Assembly: GCA_016350165.1 (NCBI GenBank)
Contig: CP066225.1
Span: forward strand, 62,001-126,000
Direction of reading: 5' to 3'
Source: Planctomycetota bacterium
GTDB lineage: Bacteria; Planctomycetota; Phycisphaerae; Phycisphaerales; Phycisphaeraceae
DNA length: 64,000 nucleotides
Made by a program: the position numbers and the translations under genes. Below the pieces are notes generated by a model. It had not been told where the DNA came from. It saw nothing but the letters and a program-made list of their open reading frames with translations, and made no database searches. This document shows, in pieces, positions 44,317 through 51,895 of this stretch (position 1 is the first letter of the stretch; the number at the start of each line of letters is the position of its first letter).

Positions 44317-44424
44317 ATGAGCATTAAATGGAAAGGCGGACTCATCGTCCCACGTACAACAAACAATACTTCTAAAACAGAACGTGAACTTCTAAAAAAG
44401 ATTAAGAAGTCAAGCCAGAAATAA
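44317..44424 (+). CDS. Candidate precursor peptide 2, 35 aa
   Basis: The paralogue of peptide 1. It starts MSIKWKGGLIVPR, then TTNNTSKTERELLKKIKK and SSQK. The second part is unrelated to that of peptide 1: Lys/Leu-rich, probably a short amphipathic helix, with five Thr/Ser near the junction and two at the end but no Cys. GAGGA lies 7 bases upstream of ATG 44317. A terminator lies 37 bases after the stop. In the shared first part the DNA is nearly identical even at silent positions. Confidence 0.78.
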   Translation: MSIKWKGGLIVPRTTNNTSKTERELLKKIKKSSQK

Positions 44425-44460
44425 TCATTCAGTTTGTGTTCTCTAACAATACTAATTGTT

Positions 44461-44494
44461 AATAAAGCAGCTTACTCAAGCTGCTTTATTCTTT
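44461..44494 (+). terminator. Terminator of peptide gene 2 (bidirectional)
   Basis: A perfect 13-bp stem AATAAAGCAGCTT / AAGCTGCTTTATT with a 4-base loop, ending in a T-rich tail. It also lies 26 bases beyond the stop of the convergent acetyltransferase gene. Confidence 0.9.
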
Positions 44495-44519
44495 GCCTGC
44501 CATGACCCCTATCTATCGA

Positions 44520-45095
44520 TTAGTACTTCCAATCTTTCACTAGCATCGCATAGATACTCAAACTTACCTTGCGGTCCTGCCATCTCGCAACATCACGCAT
44601 CGTTCCCTCATAAACAAAACCCAACCGCTCCGCGACAGCAATACTCTTCTTATTCTCAGGTTCCGTCCTGATCGTCACACGATTGAGACCCAAATCACGA
44701 AACGCATAACTCACCAACTTCTCAACTGACTTACTCATCACCCCCTTTCCCGACGCGTTCTCAGCTAACCAATAAATCAAATCCACCGACGACACAATCG
44801 GATGCTCAAATGGATTCTCATGCTTCGACTGTTGCCAATACAGCCAGCCTACCTCACCAACAATCTTGTCATCCTCAACAATACACATCTGCAACTGTTG
44901 ACGTTTATCAAATCCCTCTAGCGATGACTTGGCAAACTTAATCGCATCCGCGTCATCGTAATTTTCTTTCGCCCAATCGAAGTAGTACGAAAGCGGCTCA
45001 TAATTCGCCGCAACAACCCTTGCCAATTCCTTTGAATCACGTTCCTGGATCTGTCTCAAAACAATATCTTCATCAACCGGAATGATCAGTCCCAT
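44520..45095 (-). CDS. GNAT acetyltransferase, RimJ/RimL type
   Basis: A 191-residue acetyltransferase. The N-terminal LRQIQERDSKELARVV, the acetyl-CoA loop GKGVMSKSVEKLVSYAF near 112, and NRVTIRTEPENKKSIAVAERLGFVYEGTMR near 136 are typical of the RimJ/RimL/SpeG group, which acetylate N-termini or small amines. ATG 45095 has AGGAG 8 bases upstream; an in-frame TTG seven codons earlier is less likely. It converges on peptide gene 2. Such enzymes are sometimes RiPP tailoring proteins, but a simple neighbour is as likely. Confidence 0.9.
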   Translation of the reverse strand: MGLIIPVDEDIVLRQIQERDSKELARVVAANYEPLSYYFDWAKENYDDADAIKFAKSSLEGFDKRQQLQMCIVEDDKIVGEVGWLYWQQSKHENPFEHPIVSSVDLIYWLAENASGKGVMSKSVEKLVSYAFRDLGLNRVTIRTEPENKKSIAVAERLGFVYEGTMRDVARWQDRKVSLSIYAMLVKDWKY

Positions 45096-45517
45096 ATGCT
45101 CTTCTCCTGAGTTCAAAACCAGTTCATTTCATGCGCGCACATTCACAATATCTGATCACACTTCATTTTTCGCTATCAGAATTATCTGCAATCACCATCC
45201 ACTTGCCCTACCCGATTCGTCGCTTTTGTGCGCGCGCTTTTTCGATTTTAGTGATTTACCCCTATTCAAAAATAGCTCAAAAAGAGCTGTTTTCGTCAAG
45301 AATCAACAAACTTTGATCAGAAACGATCAAGAATCATCCGGTTTTGAGTAGCAAAATGCCCCCCAAATGCGTGTTTGTGCGCGCAAAATATTTTTTTGCC
45401 CTCACCTACTGCCACCAACAGTAGTTACTTCTTCACCCCCTATGAAACAGATCAGTTATCATACGCTCTGCTTTTGAATCACAACGTGATAAAAATACCA
45501 GCATCCGGATCTGCAAT
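45096..45517. other. Gene-poor region upstream of the GGT gene, with GTGCGCGC motifs
   Basis: This 422-base spacer contains no gene. It holds several GTGCGCGC strings (about 45132, 45229 and 45378) and the copy B hairpin element. A small inverted repeat AGCTC-AAAAA-GAGCT is at 45272-45286. The region resembles 7.1-7.4 kb in composition and motif order. Confidence 0.45.
45374..45424. repeat. GTGCGCGC motif plus CTACTG/CAGTAG hairpin, copy B
   Basis: TTTGTGCGCGCAAAAT (45374-45389), then TTTTTTTGCC, then CTACTG-CCACCAA-CAGTAG (45406-45424). The same order of elements is found at 7314-7384, with a longer spacer there. Confidence 0.4.
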
Positions 45518-48500
45518 ATGCCAACGCAAAAAAGAACATACCTCACATGCTTCTTCACACTTCTGTTTTCAATAACCCTCATCATCACAACCGCTTATAG
45601 CCAGTCCCCGCCGCTTGAGTATTGGAAATCCGAAAACAGGGTTCACGTTACCGAAGGTACAGGTGGTGCAGTCTCAACCATCTGCCCCATCGCCACCCGC
45701 ATCGGACGCGACATCCTCGCTAAAGGCGGCAACGCTGTAGATGCTTCAATAGCAATAGCTTATGCTCTCGCCGTCACATGGCCTGAAGCAGGCAACATCG
45801 GAGGTGGTGGCTTCATGCTCGTCGCGCCGACTGGCAGTGAGCCAGTCTGCATTGAGTACCGCGAGAAAGCCCCTCTTGCTGCTCACGCGAACATGTTCGG
45901 CGGTAAACGTATCTACGGCACAGGTTTAGCGATCGGTGTTCCCGGCACAGTACGCGGCCTCGAACTCGCACATCAAACATACGGCTCCCTACCTTGGGCC
46001 GAATTAGTAGCACCTGCGATCGAATTAGCCCGCGATGGATTCGAAATCAAGGAACAGCTCGTCTATTCATTAAATAGACTTGTACGCAGTGGCAAAGTAA
46101 ATAATGATCCGAGATACGCAGAACTAAAGCGCACGTTCGTAAAACCAAATCGCGCACTCTGGAAAGTTGGTAACCGTCTCGTACAACCAGATTTGGCCAA
46201 AACCCTCACACTCATTGCCGAACAAGGTTCGACTGTCTTTTACGAAGGTGAAATCGCAAAAAAACTCGTCGCTCAAATGAGCAAATGCGACGGCCTCATC
46301 ACACACCAAGACATGCGCGCCTACACAGCCAACATCCGCCCCACAGTCAAAGGCAACTACCGCAGTTACGATATCTACGGTGCAGGCATGCCAACCTCCG
46401 GCGGCACCACTGTGATTGAAATTTTGAATATTCTTGAAAATTTCGAGCTATCTAATCATCCGCTGCACTCAACTGAGAGTATTCATCTGATCGCAGAAGC
46501 AATGCGATTTGCGTACGCTGATCGCGCGAAGTATTTGGGCGATCATGACTTTATTGGGGTCCCTAACTATTTATTAGACAAAGAGTACGCTAAATCAATT
46601 GCAGCGAAGATTGATATGGCAAGCGCAACGCGAAGCGAAGATATTGCATCGCCGATTAAACTAGCTGAGGAAAGCCAAGAGACGACACATTTTTCAGTGA
46701 TCGATAAAAACGGCATGGCAGTGTCGAACACATATACGATCGGGCGCAGCTGGGGTGAATGGATCATGGTCGAAGGCGCGGGTTTTGTACTGAACAGTGA
46801 AATGCTGGCGTTTAATTTAGCGCCAGGTGTGACGAATGAAAAGGGGTTAATTGGAACTAAAGCTAATCGGGTTGAGCCGGGCAAACGGATGTTGAGTTCA
46901 CTGGCGCCGACGATTGTGAAGAAGGATGGGAAAGTGGTGTTGGTAACGGGGTCGCCGGGTGGGCGGACGATAATCAATGTCGTTGTGAGTTTTTTAACGA
47001 ATGTGATTGATTATGACTTACCGTTGGATGTAGCGACGTCGATTGCACGAGTTCACCATCAATGGTTGCCTGACCGAATACTGTTTGAAGGATATGGTGA
47101 TCCGGCTTATGCGGATGTGATTGAGCAGTTGGAGGCCTATGGTCATGTCGTGAAGAAACAGGGATGGCCACTGGGGACGATCCACTCTATTCAAGTATTA
47201 GGCGATCGTGTGATTGGGGTTGCTGATTGGCGAAGAGGTGGAACGGCTGAGGTTGTTGAGCCTTTAGTTGTGAATAATAAAAAAGCGGATGTGGCAACGG
47301 GAACGAAGGGAATGGTCGTGTCAGTTTCCCCCGAAGCCAGCATGGTTGGAAAGGAAGTGATTGAAAAGGGAGGTAATGCGGTTGATGCTGCTGTTGCTGT
47401 TGGCTTTGCATTGGCGGTGACTTGGCCTGAAGCTGGGAATATTGGGGGCGGCGGATTCATGATGGTATCGCCTACAGATGGTGAAACGGTGATGATTGAT
47501 TATCGTGAAAAGGCGCCGTTGGCGGCGACGCGCGATATGTTTGTGGGGCAAACGGATCGTTGGAATTATTTAAATGTTGGGGTGCCGGGGACGGTAAGGG
47601 GTTTGGCGCTGGCGCATGAGAAATATGGGAAGTTGCCTTGGAAAGAACTGGTGATGCCTGCGGTGAAGCTGGCGAAGGATGGTTTCACGGTTGATCAGGA
47701 ATTGGCAGATTCGATCAATAGTGTGATGGCTGAAAAGCGCATTAAAGATGATGCACTCTATGCGCCGCTTAGAGATGAGTATGGTCGAGCAAATGGCAAA
47801 ATATGGCGTAAGGGTGATCGAATTGTATTACCTGAACTAGGTCAAACGCTGGAGCTAATTGCGAATCAAGGGTCTGATGCATTTTATGAAGATAAGATTG
47901 CCGACCAACTTGTCGCTGCAATGAAAGCGAATAATGGGATTATTACGAAAGAGGATTTGGAGAAGTACGAGGCGGTCGTACGTCCTGCGGTAATTGCGAA
48001 TTATCGTGGTTATGAGATTTATGGTCCGCCGCTTCCGAGTTCGGGCGGGATCGTATTGACGGAAGTGTTGAATATTTTGGAGAACTTTGATCTATCGAAG
48101 TATCCTCTTCATTCGCCTGAGAGTATTCATTTGATTACGGAAGCGATGCGGTATGGCTTTGCGGATCGTGCGAAGTATTTAGGGGATAGTGATTTTGTGG
48201 AGGTGCCGCGGTATTTGACGACGAAGGCGTATGCGAAAAAGATAGCTGCAAAAATTAAAATGAGGCAAGCAGCGAAGAGTGAAGATATTGCTGCTCCGAT
48301 CGTGCTTAAGAAAGAAAGTGATGACACGACACATTACTCGATTATTGATGGCGATGGGATGGCGGTTTCAAATACTTACACATTGGAGCAGTCGTGGGGC
48401 GCGAAGGTTGTGGTGAAGGGTGCGGGGTTTGTGCTGAATAATGAGATGGGGGATTTTAATTGGAATCCGGGTGTGACGAATCGTGGCTGGAAGATAGGAA

Positions 48501-48907
48501 CGAAAGCGAACACGATTGAGCCTGAGAAGCGGATGTTGAGTTCGATGACGCCGGTGATTGTGAAGAAGCAGGGAGAGGTTGTGTTAGTGACTGGTTCGCC
48601 GGGTGGCAGAACGATCATCAATACGGTTTTGAGCGTGTTGATTAATGTGATTGATTACAAGATGGATGTAGTACAAGCGGTTGAAAGTGAGCGAGTCCAT
48701 CATCAGTGGTTCCCGGATGTGCTGAATTTTGAGGGAAATTTGGAACCTGAGCATGTAGAGACTATGCGCGAGTTAGAGCAGTATGGCCACACTGTGCGTC
48801 AAGAGGAATGGGTGCAAGGTGATGCGCATTCGATTGGGATTGAGGGCGAGGAGATGACGGGAGTAGGTGATTGGCGACGGAGTGGTAAGGCGGAGGCTGT
48901 GGAGTAA
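45518..48907 (+). CDS. Exported tandem gamma-glutamyltransferase (two GGT units fused)
   Basis: A 1129-residue protein made of two GGT-like units (about 45-575 and 590-1125) after a signal peptide (LTCFFTLLFSITLIITTAYS). Normal GGTs are about 570 residues. Both units keep the nucleophile Thr in TTH (Thr389 and Thr937), the substrate-binding Arg in YREKAP, the oxyanion Ser pair in RMLSS, and GSPGGRTI. Unit 2 keeps the Asp of NEMGDF (Asp979) that binds the substrate amino group; unit 1 has Ala (SEMLAF, Ala431). Thus unit 2 is probably active on glutathione or another gamma-glutamyl compound and unit 1 altered. Likely periplasmic. GC bias flips inside unit 1 near 46.4 kb. Confidence 0.9.
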   Translation: MPTQKRTYLTCFFTLLFSITLIITTAYSQSPPLEYWKSENRVHVTEGTGGAVSTICPIATRIGRDILAKGGNAVDASIAIAYALAVTWPEAGNIGGGGFMLVAPTGSEPVCIEYREKAPLAAHANMFGGKRIYGTGLAIGVPGTVRGLELAHQTYGSLPWAELVAPAIELARDGFEIKEQLVYSLNRLVRSGKVNNDPRYAELKRTFVKPNRALWKVGNRLVQPDLAKTLTLIAEQGSTVFYEGEIAKKLVAQMSKCDGLITHQDMRAYTANIRPTVKGNYRSYDIYGAGMPTSGGTTVIEILNILENFELSNHPLHSTESIHLIAEAMRFAYADRAKYLGDHDFIGVPNYLLDKEYAKSIAAKIDMASATRSEDIASPIKLAEESQETTHFSVIDKNGMAVSNTYTIGRSWGEWIMVEGAGFVLNSEMLAFNLAPGVTNEKGLIGTKANRVEPGKRMLSSLAPTIVKKDGKVVLVTGSPGGRTIINVVVSFLTNVIDYDLPLDVATSIARVHHQWLPDRILFEGYGDPAYADVIEQLEAYGHVVKKQGWPLGTIHSIQVLGDRVIGVADWRRGGTAEVVEPLVVNNKKADVATGTKGMVVSVSPEASMVGKEVIEKGGNAVDAAVAVGFALAVTWPEAGNIGGGGFMMVSPTDGETVMIDYREKAPLAATRDMFVGQTDRWNYLNVGVPGTVRGLALAHEKYGKLPWKELVMPAVKLAKDGFTVDQELADSINSVMAEKRIKDDALYAPLRDEYGRANGKIWRKGDRIVLPELGQTLELIANQGSDAFYEDKIADQLVAAMKANNGIITKEDLEKYEAVVRPAVIANYRGYEIYGPPLPSSGGIVLTEVLNILENFDLSKYPLHSPESIHLITEAMRYGFADRAKYLGDSDFVEVPRYLTTKAYAKKIAAKIKMRQAAKSEDIAAPIVLKKESDDTTHYSIIDGDGMAVSNTYTLEQSWGAKVVVKGAGFVLNNEMGDFNWNPGVTNRGWKIGTKANTIEPEKRMLSSMTPVIVKKQGEVVLVTGSPGGRTIINTVLSVLINVIDYKMDVVQAVESERVHHQWFPDVLNFEGNLEPEHVETMRELEQYGHTVRQEEWVQGDAHSIGIEGEEMTGVGDWRRSGKAEAVE

Positions 48908-48908
48908 A

Positions 48909-49274
48909 CTATTGTTTATTCTGTTTGCTCGCCAGTTTACTGATTTGAAACTGCATTAGTTTGAGTTCCTTTTGAATACATAATTTACTTGTTATGCTTA
49001 TATTACGTATTGCACCAATCAAAAGTAAAAAAAGCATGACTGTAGCGTACATATCGTGATGAGAGGTATCATCAAATACGTACTTACTTATAAAAGCTGC
49101 TGATGCTCCTGCAATTACACAACCAAATGACCATACATATAACCAAAAGATTGCGATTCTTTTTTTCCTCTTGAACTCTTTGAGAATACTCTCATGCGTC
49201 AGATCATCAACATCTATTTCCATGTCAATTTCATCATGCAATAATCTTTGTAGTTTTGTTTCAAATTCCTGCAT
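48909..49274 (-). CDS. Two-span membrane protein, possible anti-sigma partner
   Basis: A 121-residue protein from ATG 49274 (AAAGGA 7 bases upstream). It has an acidic helical start (LHDEIDMEIDVDDLTHESI), two membrane helices (IAIFWLYVWSFGCVIAGASAAFI and MYATVMLFLLLIGAI), and a charged C-terminus. It overlaps the end of the ECF sigma gene by 14 bases, so it is translated together with it; that pairing suggests an anti-sigma or membrane sensor role. There is no zinc-binding HxxxCxxC motif. Its stop is one base from that of the convergent GGT gene. Confidence 0.65.
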   Translation of the reverse strand: MQEFETKLQRLLHDEIDMEIDVDDLTHESILKEFKRKKRIAIFWLYVWSFGCVIAGASAAFISKYVFDDTSHHDMYATVMLFLLLIGAIRNISITSKLCIQKELKLMQFQISKLASKQNKQ

Positions 49275-49815
49275 GGCGATTCCTTTCAAACTTTTGTTTG
49301 AACTTATTTCGAGCGTAATATAGGCGAGACTTTGCGGTGCCGGTGGGTATGTCTAGTGATTGTGCGATTTCGATGATCGACATTTCGTGAACATATTTCA
49401 TGAGGAGGATCGCTCGTGATTGGCCATCAAGTTGCTGCATCATTTCATCGAATGATTGCTTATCGCTGTCTTGATCCTTGAGTGATGATTCACAACTTTC
49501 ATGTTGTTGAATCAAGTGCTTTTGATGCGTTTCCTCTTTACGCCAATGGTCGCGACATTTGTTGTTGAGGATACGTAATACCCACGGCCTAAAACGATTG
49601 ATCTCCTGCAACTTTGTGAGTTTATTAATGACAGTGATCCAAGTTTCCTGCACGATATCATGCGCAAGATGCTCGTTGCGTGTCACTTTGATTGCGTATT
49701 GCAGAAGTTGCTTATGCCAACGGTTGATGAGTTTAGCCATTGCATCCTGATCGCCCTGCTGAGCTTTGATGATGAGCATTTCATCGATCAGGTTGTCCTG
49801 AAACTTTTCGCCCAT
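49261..49815 (-). CDS. ECF-type RNA polymerase sigma factor
   Basis: A 184-residue extracytoplasmic function sigma factor. Region 2 includes AMAKLINRWHKQLLQYAIKV and IVQETWITVINKL, followed by FRPWVLRILNNKCRDHWRK; region 4 includes LDGQSRAILLMKYVHEMSIIEIAQSLDIPTGTAKSRLYYAR. It overlaps the following small membrane protein gene by 14 bases. In planctomycetes ECF factors are numerous; the target genes here are unknown. Confidence 0.9.
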   Translation of the reverse strand: MGEKFQDNLIDEMLIIKAQQGDQDAMAKLINRWHKQLLQYAIKVTRNEHLAHDIVQETWITVINKLTKLQEINRFRPWVLRILNNKCRDHWRKEETHQKHLIQQHESCESSLKDQDSDKQSFDEMMQQLDGQSRAILLMKYVHEMSIIEIAQSLDIPTGTAKSRLYYARNKFKQKFERNRHAGI

Positions 49816-49943
49816 GGCACCTAAGAGACGTGTGTGAAGCGTGATTGGTTCAAACCTAAAGCTAATTTTTATCTAACATACGTTTTTTATCAATAAGTAA
49901 ATTGTAATTGTATGGGCAAGATGTGAGATTACTGGCACTTGTT

Positions 49944-50234
49944 TTAGTCGTTGGATTGATTTTGTAATTGTATTTTTTGAAGTTTGCTTTGCATTGTTAA
50001 CTGATAGCTGTTCTTCGTTTGCACGTACCCAATCCCTAAACCTATGGCGCAAACGAGAAACCCGACTGATGCGAGTTGAGGGTTGCTAGATGTAAATAGG
50101 GCGAGAATGTAAAGTAGGAATAGCGCCCAGTTTGTGATCGCTAATCGTTTTTTCAATGTCTTAGTTTTGTTTTCGCACTCTTTTTCGATTTCTTCTATTT
50201 GTTGCTTGATATTTGAGTTTTCAGATTCATTCAT
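49944..50234 (-). CDS. Small two-span membrane protein with coiled-coil start
   Basis: A 96-residue protein with an acidic coiled-coil-like start (IKQQIEEIEKECENKTKTLKKR), two helices (NWALFLLYILALFTSS and ASVGFLVCAIGLGIGYVQ), and a Gln-rich tail. The layout resembles the anti-sigma-like neighbour at 48909-49274 and it lies 128 bases upstream of the sigma gene on the same strand, so it may belong to the same system. A perfect palindrome lies 35 bases upstream. No family recognised. Confidence 0.55.
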   Translation of the reverse strand: MNESENSNIKQQIEEIEKECENKTKTLKKRLAITNWALFLLYILALFTSSNPQLASVGFLVCAIGLGIGYVQTKNSYQLTMQSKLQKIQLQNQSND

Positions 50235-50268
50235 TGGTTTTGCTCTATGTTTATTAGAAGAAAGGATT

Positions 50269-50284
50269 CGCTAATATATTAGCG
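50269..50284. promoter_or_regulatory. 16-bp palindrome upstream of the 49944 gene
   Basis: The perfect palindrome CGCTAATATATTAGCG lies 35 bases before the start of the minus-strand gene at 49944-50234. Its place and AT-rich centre fit an operator. A related but imperfect CGCT...AGCG site lies at 51851-51863. Confidence 0.5.
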
Positions 50285-50315
50285 TTTAATATTTTTGAAT
50301 ACAAGTTTGTAATGC

Positions 50316-50346
50316 AAAAAAAACAGCACCCTGTGCGGATGCTGTT
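50316..50346 (-). terminator. Terminator after hpnH
   Basis: A 10-bp stem with one mismatch (AACAGCA-C-CC / GG-A-TGCTGTT) and 5-base loop is followed by eight T on the minus strand. It lies 24 bases beyond the hpnH stop. Confidence 0.88.
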
Positions 50347-50369
50347 CTCATACTGTTCAATTGTGAGAT

Positions 50370-51533
50370 TTAGGCAGTTTGTTTTTTCTTGATGTCGTCT
50401 GCAGTTACTTTCTTGCCGTCGACTTCGATACCAAGCTGAACGATCTGGTTGAGCGGGCCGTGCGGTTTGCTGGCCTCTTCTTCAAGACGTTGCTTGGCTT
50501 TTTCAGATGGGTACTTGTTGAAGACCATTGCTTTGATGGTTGCAAACATGCCAATGGGTGAAGCGAAAGTATGGTCGACGGCTGAAGGTTCGTAGCCACA
50601 GTGAACCATGCATTGCTGGCAGTTGTGGTTGCCGGATGCTCGGCCATAGGAATCCCATTCGGTTGTTTCCATGAGTTCCTTGAAAGTTTCGACGTAACCA
50701 TCCTGAATGAGATAACAAGGTTTTTGCCAACCGAAGATGTTGAAGGTTGGATTACCCCAAGGCGTGCATTCGTAATCACGTTTACCCATGAGATATTCTA
50801 GAAAGAGTGGGGACTGGTTAAAGATCCAGCGTTTTTTGCGGTTTGAAAGTAGTGCTTCGAATGCGTCAGTTGTGTTTTTACGTTCACGTAGAAAGGAGGC
50901 TTGGTCGGGCGCTTTGGGATAAGCGTAGCCGGGCGAAACCATCATGCCTTCAACGCCGACGTCCATCATCTGGTCGAAGAACTTACGTGTTGCATTTGGA
51001 TCAAAGTTATCGAAGAGGGTTGTGTTGGTTGTCACACGGAAGCCCATCTCGACAGCGAGCTTGATGCCTGCGTATGCTTTTTCGAACGTACCCTCGCGGC
51101 AGACAGCGAAGTCGTGATGCTCTTCCTGGCCGTCCATGTGAACTGAGAAGGTGAGGTATTTGGAAGGCTTGATGCGGCCTTCTTTGAGTTTCTTTTCTAG
51201 AAGGATTGCATTGGTGCAGAGGTATATGTACTTACGACGTTCGACGAGTCCTTCGATGATTTCTTCCATATTTGGATGAAGGAATGGCTCGCCGCCTGGG
51301 ATGGAAACCATGGGTGCACCACATTCTTCTACCGCTTTGAAGCATTGCTCTGGTGTGAGTTCACGTTTAAGGATATGAGCGGGGTACTGGATCTTGCCGC
51401 AGCCAGCACAAGCGAGGTTACATCGGAAGAGTGGCTCAAGCATGAGAACGAGGGGGTACTTCTTGTTGCCTTTGAGGCGATTTTTGAGGACATAAGTTGC
51501 GACAGTCCACATTTGTGAGATCGGTACGCCCAT
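50370..51533 (-). CDS. hpnH: Adenosyl-hopene transferase HpnH (radical SAM)
   Basis: HpnH joins the adenosyl radical of SAM to diploptene in the synthesis of extended hopanoids. The protein shows the opening GVPISQMWTVATYVLKNRLKG, the radical SAM cluster C-x3-C-x2-C in LFRCNLACAGCGKIQYP near residue 38, IPGGEPFLHP, and a C-terminal Cys group (HNCQQCMVHCGYEPS). I choose ATG 51533 (AAAGGA upstream; 387 residues, matching family length) rather than a GTG 20 codons earlier. No other hopanoid gene is near, so the pathway must be encoded elsewhere. Confidence 0.93.
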   Translation of the reverse strand: MGVPISQMWTVATYVLKNRLKGNKKYPLVLMLEPLFRCNLACAGCGKIQYPAHILKRELTPEQCFKAVEECGAPMVSIPGGEPFLHPNMEEIIEGLVERRKYIYLCTNAILLEKKLKEGRIKPSKYLTFSVHMDGQEEHHDFAVCREGTFEKAYAGIKLAVEMGFRVTTNTTLFDNFDPNATRKFFDQMMDVGVEGMMVSPGYAYPKAPDQASFLRERKNTTDAFEALLSNRKKRWIFNQSPLFLEYLMGKRDYECTPWGNPTFNIFGWQKPCYLIQDGYVETFKELMETTEWDSYGRASGNHNCQQCMVHCGYEPSAVDHTFASPIGMFATIKAMVFNKYPSEKAKQRLEEEASKPHGPLNQIVQLGIEVDGKKVTADDIKKKQTA

Positions 51534-51895
51534 TTGAATGTAGTCCTTTAGTAGAGATCGAGCGAACAGGTCGCTCAAGGTTTGCAGTGTCACGTATCTT
51601 GGTGAAGCACTGCGAATTCACCATCCATGTTACCCAGACTGATCGCATAGCTCTAGGCATTAGCGAACAAAACAACACTGGTGTCGGGTTGTCAGTTTAA
51701 TACTGAGCAAAACAAGCTGCAAAGGTTTTGTAAGTCTTTTGTATAAATACAACTGTCGTCACCGACTGTGTTAGCCTGTAAAGGAGGATCAGGGGGATTT
51801 TTGCAACAAGACTGGCTGGGTCAAGTAAAAGGCGGCTAAAAGGTATATATCGCTTAATTAGCGTGGTTTTAATGAGCCAATATATTGAGATGGAT
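51534..51895. other. Intergenic region upstream of hpnH
   Basis: This region between hpnH and the end of rsmG has no gene. The CGCTTAATTAGCG half-palindrome is at 51851, with an AT-rich TATATAT at 51843. An AAGGAGGATC string at 51781 is not followed by a good start. The hpnH promoter, read on the minus strand, should lie here. Confidence 0.4.

Noticed and set aside
51781-51791. AAGGAGGATC as a ribosome binding site of an unlisted plus-strand gene
   Set aside because: No start codon with a useful open frame follows; the region is antisense-side spacer between hpnH and rsmG.
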